Origin: CAZCJA01 sp964499015
GTDB taxonomy: Bacteria > Elusimicrobiota > Elusimicrobia > F11
NCBI GenBank assembly: GCA_964499015.1
Contig: CAZCJA010000078.1
Location: 1-9,917, forward strand
Direction of reading: 5' to 3'
Length of the DNA: 9,917 bases
In this document: one piece after another, positions 5,958 to 9,917 of the stretch
How the letters are laid out: each line of letters starts with the position of its first letter
Numbering within the stretch: position 1 is the first letter of the stretch
Program-made: the position numbers and the translations under genes
Notes under the pieces: generated by a model
What the model saw: only the letters and a program-made list of their open reading frames with translations
Database searches by the model: none
What the model was told of the DNA's origin: nothing

Positions 5958-7631
5958 TTGAATATCGCCCATCCTTATCGCAAAGCAAGCCTGATCACGG
6001 CTCTCGTTGTGTTCGTGTTTTCGTCACTGGGCATCGGCTACCGTCACCTCTGGCAGGACGAAGTGGAAACCGCCGACCGCGCGCGCACGATTTTGCAGTC
6101 GGGCGTGCCGCGCACCATCGACGCAGACGGCAATGTGTCCGTGAATGCGGGCGGCTTGGAAATTGAAGAAGGGACGCTCCATCGCTACACGCCGTGGGGC
6201 CAGTTTTATTTTGCCGCGGGCGGCCTGTTCGCGGCGCGCGCTTTGGGCGTCGAAAAAGACGCGGCGGTGCGTATGCCGTTCGTTGCCGCGCACGCCGCGG
6301 CCGCCGGTATGATGACCTATTCTCTCTCGGCGTTCGCCGCTTTGCCCACGCCATGGTCGGCGGCATTTTCGATCGGGATTTCCATGCTCACGCCGCGGCT
6401 GCTGTACAACCGCACGGCGCGCTATCACGCGCTTTTGGATTTAATGCTCATGATCGGCCTGGTCGGAATCGGCGGGATACGCACCCGCCGGCCGTGGGCG
6501 CCCGCGGCCGTCGCCGCGAGTGTTTTAATTTTGCCTCACGTGCAGACTTTTGCCGGGAGCCTGCTCGCGCTGCTGGTCGCGGCGGGGACTCTTTTCGTTC
6601 TGTCCGAACAAGAGACGGAGCGCAAAGCGGCTATACGCAAATTCTTGATTATCGCCGTCGTGCCGGGGCTTGTTTCGCTTGTGCTTCTTTTGTGGCTGAT
6701 TCGGCCCGCGATGCACCAGTTCTGGGGATTGCCGCGCGATTTCGATTTAATGCGCGCGCTTAAAACGGGCCGCGCGGCGGTCTATAGCCTCGGGTTCCTG
6801 GCCGCACTTGGCTTTTATTGCCTAGCGCCGAAGCACACCGCCAAGGAACGCAATGCCGGGATATTTTTCTTCTCCTGCATTATCGCGGTTCTGCTGTGCG
6901 TATTCATGATCGATAAATACCCGTTCTCGCAGATGCGCTATTACTTGTCTGTTCCGCTGTTTGCGCTCTTCTTGCCCGTTGTCGCCGGGTTCGGCCTCGC
7001 GCGCGTCGGTAATCCGCCATGGGTCTGGCTGTTCTTCGCTTTTTTCGCGTTTACGCCCGAGTTTGCGGCCGGGAACCATAAATATTTCCAAGGCGTGCGC
7101 ATCGTTCTAAGCGATTGGGAGCGCGCCCGCCGCGGCGACAAGCAACCGCTGCACGAAGCCGTCGAACATATCAAGATCAATGGTCGCGAGAAGCAGCGGG
7201 TGCTGTTCGACTATGTGCCCCAGTTCGCCAATTGGTATTTGCCGGAATTCCGCATCGCTCTTATGCCGGACGCCCGAATGATGACGCCGCTGAACAAGGA
7301 CAATCCCATATGGCGGGAGAAAATTGAGATGCCGGATTGGCACGTTTGGTACCCATTCTGGGGCTCCGGTGTGTGGCCGCAGCGAGACACCTGTGATTTC
7401 ACCGCCCGCAACGTCAGCGCTGACCGTAAATTTTATGAACTGTATTCAAAACGGCTGAACGCATCGCACAGAATGTGCGTGGAGAAAGTGTGGCGTGTGA
7501 ATATCCTGAACAACGCGCCGCAGGAAGAATATTCCTCCGATGCGTTTTCGGAAAGCGGCGTGGGCGAAGATATTATGGTTCTGGGCCGCGCTTGCGGTCC
7601 GAAAGACGTTAAAACCTCCCGAAAACGCTGA
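5958..7631 (+). CDS. Polytopic GT-C-type glycosyltransferase (PMT/ArnT-like, GT39/GT83 relatives)
   Basis: Family knowledge: GT-C enzymes move a sugar from a polyprenyl-phosphate donor to a protein, lipid or glycan on the outer face of the inner membrane. Seen: 557 residues with roughly ten to eleven hydrophobic segments up to about residue 375. The first covers about 12-29 and leads into an external loop carrying HLWQDE (Asp34/Glu35), the acidic motif expected of the GT-C catalytic loop. A later NRTARYHALLDLMLM segment resembles the Arg-Tyr start of a membrane helix seen in PMT_2 proteins. The last 180 or so residues are hydrophilic and Trp/Arg-rich, probably a periplasmic domain; I do not recognise it. 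TTG 5958 is chosen because it supplies a short basic leader (HPYRK) before the first helix; GTG 6009 would cut into that helix. No clear Shine-Dalgarno box is seen. The gap after the receiver gene is 7 bp. Donor and acceptor are unknown. Confidence 0.75.
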   Translation: MNIAHPYRKASLITALVVFVFSSLGIGYRHLWQDEVETADRARTILQSGVPRTIDADGNVSVNAGGLEIEEGTLHRYTPWGQFYFAAGGLFAARALGVEKDAAVRMPFVAAHAAAAGMMTYSLSAFAALPTPWSAAFSIGISMLTPRLLYNRTARYHALLDLMLMIGLVGIGGIRTRRPWAPAAVAASVLILPHVQTFAGSLLALLVAAGTLFVLSEQETERKAAIRKFLIIAVVPGLVSLVLLLWLIRPAMHQFWGLPRDFDLMRALKTGRAAVYSLGFLAALGFYCLAPKHTAKERNAGIFFFSCIIAVLLCVFMIDKYPFSQMRYYLSVPLFALFLPVVAGFGLARVGNPPWVWLFFAFFAFTPEFAAGNHKYFQGVRIVLSDWERARRGDKQPLHEAVEHIKINGREKQRVLFDYVPQFANWYLPEFRIALMPDARMMTPLNKDNPIWREKIEMPDWHVWYPFWGSGVWPQRDTCDFTARNVSADRKFYELYSKRLNASHRMCVEKVWRVNILNNAPQEEYSSDAFSESGVGEDIMVLGRACGPKDVKTSRKR

Positions 7632-7647
7632 TTTTCATATCGATCCT

Positions 7648-7677
7648 TCATACTCCCCCCAGGTAAAAAGTGATAAA
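7648..7677 (+). promoter_or_regulatory. Possible sigma-70-type promoter for the tRNA gene
   Basis: TTCATA (7648-7653) and GATAAA (7672-7677) are separated by 18 bases; each matches four of six consensus positions. The predicted transcription start would fall a few bases before the tRNA at 7691. The stretch from 7632 to 7690 otherwise shows no gene and no strong hairpin. This is a weak match and could be chance. Confidence 0.3.
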
Positions 7678-7690
7678 TTGCCGATTCGTC

Positions 7691-7773
7691 GGGCATGTGG
7701 CGGAATGGCAGACGCAAACGACTTAAAATCGTTTGGGCTTCGGCCCGTGTGGGTTCGACTCCCTCCTTGCCCA
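7691..7773 (+). tRNA. trnL-UAA: tRNA-Leu, anticodon UAA
   Basis: An 83-nt class II tRNA folds by eye. The acceptor stem is GGGCATG (7691-7697) with CTTGCCC (7766-7772) and discriminator A7773. The D stem is GCG/CGC with loop GAATGGCAGA. The anticodon stem AACGA/TCGTT is perfect, with loop CTTAAAA and anticodon TAA at 7724-7726. The long variable arm GGGC-TTCG-GCCC is typical of leucine tRNAs. The T arm is GTGGG-TTCGACT-CCCTC. The 3' CCA is not encoded. Two stem positions are U-U mismatches (6:67 in the acceptor and 50:64 in the T stem). It reads UUA codons and lies between the glycosyltransferase gene and the DUF1275 gene. Confidence 0.95.
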
Positions 7774-7803
7774 AATAATCAACGCATCAGCTAGTGGGTT
7801 CAA

Positions 7804-8520
7804 ATGCCTTACGAAAATTCCAGAGAGTCGGAGTTGTTGGCTCATGAGCGGCAATGGATTATTGCCGGCGGCATGGTTTTAGCGGCGTTGGCGGGATACA
7901 TTAATGTCATTTTGTTGGGATTTTTCCACGTCCCCGTCAGTCACATGTCGGGCGCCGCGTCCCGAGTCGGGATCGACATCGCGCGGTATAATTTTTCGGA
8001 CTTGAAAATTCTGGCCGGGATCATCGGCGGATTTTTTGTGGGCGCGGCCTGCAGTGGAATTTTGATTGGGCGTTCGACGTTGAAGCCGGGGCGCCGTTAT
8101 GGCGCCGTGTTGTGCGCCGAAGGCGCGCTGCTGGCGGTTTCAGCGCAGTTGTTGATGCTGGGCAGCCGGGCCGCCGTGCCCGTCGCGGCGTTCGCCTGCG
8201 GCCTGCAGAACGCGATGGCCAGCAGCTATTATGGGCTGATCATACGCACGACGCATGTAACGGGCGTCGTCACCGATCTGGGGATCATGCTCGGCCATTG
8301 GCTGCGCGGTCACGGGGTGCGCTCCTGGAGAGTCGTTTTGCTTTTGGCCGTCTTTTGCGGATTTGTGGGTGGAGGCGTTTTCGGCGGCGCCGCTTTATCG
8401 GCGTATGGCGTAAAAGCGCTGTGGATTGCCGCGGTCTTCTGCGTTGTTTTGGGGTTATCCTATTCGCTTCAAGTCCATTTTTGGCGTGAAAAAAAGTTAA
8501 TTGAGAGGTCTGTGGAATAA
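7804..8520 (+). CDS. DUF1275/YoaK-family integral membrane protein
   Basis: Seen: 238 residues with about six hydrophobic segments and few charged residues outside short loops. The family hallmarks are present twice: AGYIN (30-34) followed by SHMSG (46-50), and GLQNA (133-137) followed by TTHVTG (149-154). These are characteristic of DUF1275 (YoaK-like) inner-membrane proteins, whose substrate is not known to me. ATG 7804 gives a 17-residue charged cytoplasmic leader before the first helix; only a weak GTGGG box (7794-7798) precedes it. The start lies 30 bp after the tRNA with no terminator between, so read-through from the tRNA promoter is possible. The stop TAA (8518-8520) shares its last base with the ATG of the aconitase gene, suggesting coupled translation. 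No functional link to aconitase is evident. Confidence 0.88.
   Translation: MPYENSRESELLAHERQWIIAGGMVLAALAGYINVILLGFFHVPVSHMSGAASRVGIDIARYNFSDLKILAGIIGGFFVGAACSGILIGRSTLKPGRRYGAVLCAEGALLAVSAQLLMLGSRAAVPVAAFACGLQNAMASSYYGLIIRTTHVTGVVTDLGIMLGHWLRGHGVRSWRVVLLLAVFCGFVGGGVFGGAALSAYGVKALWIAAVFCVVLGLSYSLQVHFWREKKLIERSVE
8503..8508 (+). promoter_or_regulatory. Ribosome binding site for acnA
   Basis: GAGAGG lies 11 bases before ATG 8520, inside the end of the DUF1275 gene. An in-frame TGA at 8502-8504 rules out any start further upstream except non-standard ones, so ATG 8520 is effectively the only start for aconitase. Confidence 0.5.
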
Positions 8521-9917
8521 TGAAGTCAACATTGGGCACATCATCGGAAAATTTAACCTTTCATCGCTTGCCGGTGGGCACAGGCTTGCCGTTTACGCTG
8601 AAGATCCTGCTGGAAAACCTTCTGCGTTTCGAAGACGGCGTGAACGTCACCAAAGACGATATCAAAGCGATTCTCGGGTGGAACCCGAAGAAGCCATCCG
8701 AAAAAGAGATTTCCTATATGCCGGCGCGCGTGATTCTTCAGGATTTCACCGGAGTGCCCTGCGTGGTCGATTTGGCTTCCATGCGCGATGCGGTCGCTGA
8801 ATTCGGCGGCGACCCGCAGATCATCAATCCGCTGCAGCGCGTCGATCTTGTGATCGACCATTCGGTGCAGGTGGACGCCTTCGGCGCCGCCGATTCATTC
8901 GAGAAAAACGTGCAGATCGAATACGATCGCAACAAGGAGCGCTATTCTTTCCTGCGCTGGGGCCAGAAATCGCTTAAGAATTTCCGTGTGGTGCCGCCCG
9001 GAACCGGCATCGTGCACCAGGTAAACCTTGAATATCTGGCTGATGTGGTTCTCTCTGGAAACGGCGTCGCCTATCCGGACACCGTTATCGGCACGGATTC
9101 GCACACGACCATGATCAACGGGCTGGGTGTGCTGGGTTGGGGTGTCGGCGGAATTGAAGCCGAGGCGGTCATGCTCGGCCAGCCGATTTCCATGCTTATT
9201 CCCGAAGTGGTCGGATTTAAATTTACCGGCAAGCTTCCGGCCGGCACAACCGCGACCGATTTGGTGTTGACCGTCACGCAGATGCTGCGCAAAAAAGGCG
9301 TGGTTGGAAAATTCGTCGAATTTTACGGGGCGGGACTCAGCAGCCTCTCCCTGGCCGATCGCGCGACCATCGCCAACATGGCGCCTGAATACGGCGCGAC
9401 CGTGGGCTTTTTCCCGGTGGATCGTGAGACGTTGAATTACATGCGCACGACAGGCCGTCCGGACGAAACGGTGGAGCGCGTCGAAGCTTACTGCAAAGAA
9501 CAGGGCCTCTTCCGCACCGACGCCACGCCCGACCCTGTGTTCTCCGACACGCTGGAACTCGATTTGTCGACGGTCATGCCCAGCGTGGCGGGGCCGAAGC
9601 GGCCGCAGGACCGCGTGAATTTGCAGGACGCGAAATCGTCGTTCGAAACCGCGCTGCCGACGCTGACCAAGCGCTCTCACCCCGGTCCAGAGGGGAAGGG
9701 CGAAGGGTTAAAAGACGGCGACATCGTTATTTCCGCGATCACGAGCTGCACGAACACCTCGAACCCGAGCGTCTTGATTCAGGCCGGCCTTCTCGCCAAG
9801 AAAGCGGTGGAAAAAGGCTTAAGGTCAAAGCCGTGGGTGAAGACGAGCCTCGCGCCGGGATCGAAAGTTGTGGTCGATTATTTGGAAGACGCGGGTCTCA
9901 TAAAGCCCTTGGAACAG
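8520..9917 (+). CDS. acnA: Aconitate hydratase AcnA, N-terminal half, cut by the window edge
   Basis: Family knowledge: AcnA interconverts citrate and isocitrate in the TCA cycle using a [4Fe-4S] cluster; bacterial AcnA is near 890-900 residues. Seen: 466 codons, open to the right edge. The IRP/AcnA-type signature is clear: LPFTLKILLENLLR (about 24-37), ILQDFTGVPCVVDLA, the VDLVIDHSVQVD block, GTGIVHQVNLEYL, catalytic-region DSHTTM (193-198), GLGVLGWGVGGIEAEAVMLGQ, KFVEFYGAG and SCTNTSNPSV with the first cluster cysteine at 410. The other two cluster cysteines lie beyond the window. The region before LPFTLK is only about 23 residues, shorter than in typical AcnA, yet an upstream in-frame stop excludes a longer start. 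Residues 385-396 (RSHPGPEGKGEG) form an unusual Gly/Pro/Glu-rich stretch before the cluster motif. The ATG overlaps the DUF1275 stop by one base. Confidence 0.95.
   Translation, partial: MKSTLGTSSENLTFHRLPVGTGLPFTLKILLENLLRFEDGVNVTKDDIKAILGWNPKKPSEKEISYMPARVILQDFTGVPCVVDLASMRDAVAEFGGDPQIINPLQRVDLVIDHSVQVDAFGAADSFEKNVQIEYDRNKERYSFLRWGQKSLKNFRVVPPGTGIVHQVNLEYLADVVLSGNGVAYPDTVIGTDSHTTMINGLGVLGWGVGGIEAEAVMLGQPISMLIPEVVGFKFTGKLPAGTTATDLVLTVTQMLRKKGVVGKFVEFYGAGLSSLSLADRATIANMAPEYGATVGFFPVDRETLNYMRTTGRPDETVERVEAYCKEQGLFRTDATPDPVFSDTLELDLSTVMPSVAGPKRPQDRVNLQDAKSSFETALPTLTKRSHPGPEGKGEGLKDGDIVISAITSCTNTSNPSVLIQAGLLAKKAVEKGLRSKPWVKTSLAPGSKVVVDYLEDAGLIKPLEQ

Noticed and set aside
7632..7690. Terminator for the upstream gene array
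   Set aside because: No GC-rich hairpin followed by a T run could be found before the tRNA.
8501..8800. Open frame on the + strand across the start of aconitase
   Set aside because: It is in a different frame from acnA, whose translation matches the family throughout; this frame has an Arg-rich composition with no signature.
8895..9680. 261-codon open frame on the minus strand opposite aconitase
   Set aside because: Shadow of acnA; His/Arg-rich with no domain.
1..9917. CRISPR array, insertion sequence, phage gene, riboswitch or toxin-antitoxin pair
   Set aside because: No spaced direct repeats, transposase motifs or long structured leaders were seen; nearly all of the window is explained by conserved genes.

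Overview
All genes in this window lie on the + strand: eight protein genes and one tRNA, in a moderately GC-rich, densely packed Gram-negative type chromosome. The diderm inference rests on a YcbB-type L,D-transpeptidase, an exported MepK-like M15 peptidase and an AcnA-type aconitase. Nothing visible fixes the phylum; the mixture looks like a free-living or uncultured diderm bacterium. I see no phage genes, insertion sequences, CRISPR array or toxin-antitoxin pair.

Region 1 (2-7631) is a tightly spaced co-directional array with no visible terminator between genes. In order it holds: the 3' part of a PgeF-type peptidoglycan editing factor (YfiH/DUF152); the ABC-F translation factor EttA; an exported YcbB/LdtD-type L,D-transpeptidase; an exported M15-type zinc peptidase whose start overlaps the transpeptidase by 29 bp; a protein with a histidine-kinase dimerisation/H-box domain fused directly to a receiver domain, with no ATPase domain between; a stand-alone receiver protein; and a polytopic GT-C-type glycosyltransferase starting at TTG. 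Gaps are +9, +19, -29, +9, +1 and +7 bp.

Three of these genes (pgeF, L,D-transpeptidase, M15 peptidase) act on peptidoglycan, and the GT-C protein probably glycosylates an envelope molecule. The L,D-transpeptidase/M15 pair matches the neighbouring ycbB (ldtD)-ycbK (mepK) pair of E. coli, whose products make and cut 3-3 (mDap-mDap) cross-links. The two signalling proteins placed between these enzymes and the glycosyltransferase could form a short phosphorelay. A link to envelope control is inferred from position only.

Region 2 (7632-7803) holds a tRNA-Leu(UAA) gene (7691-7773) with a weak possible promoter and two U-U mismatches in its stems. Region 3 (7804-9917) holds a DUF1275/YoaK-family membrane protein with a visible internal repeat. 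It is followed, with a one-base stop/start overlap, by the N-terminal half of aconitase (acnA), which runs off the window edge.

The most interesting items are the ATPase-less HisKA-REC protein, the overlapping transpeptidase/endopeptidase pair, an EF-hand-like calcium loop lying between the zinc ligands of the M15 peptidase, and a Gly/Pro-rich, repeat-like insertion just before the aconitase cluster cysteine.
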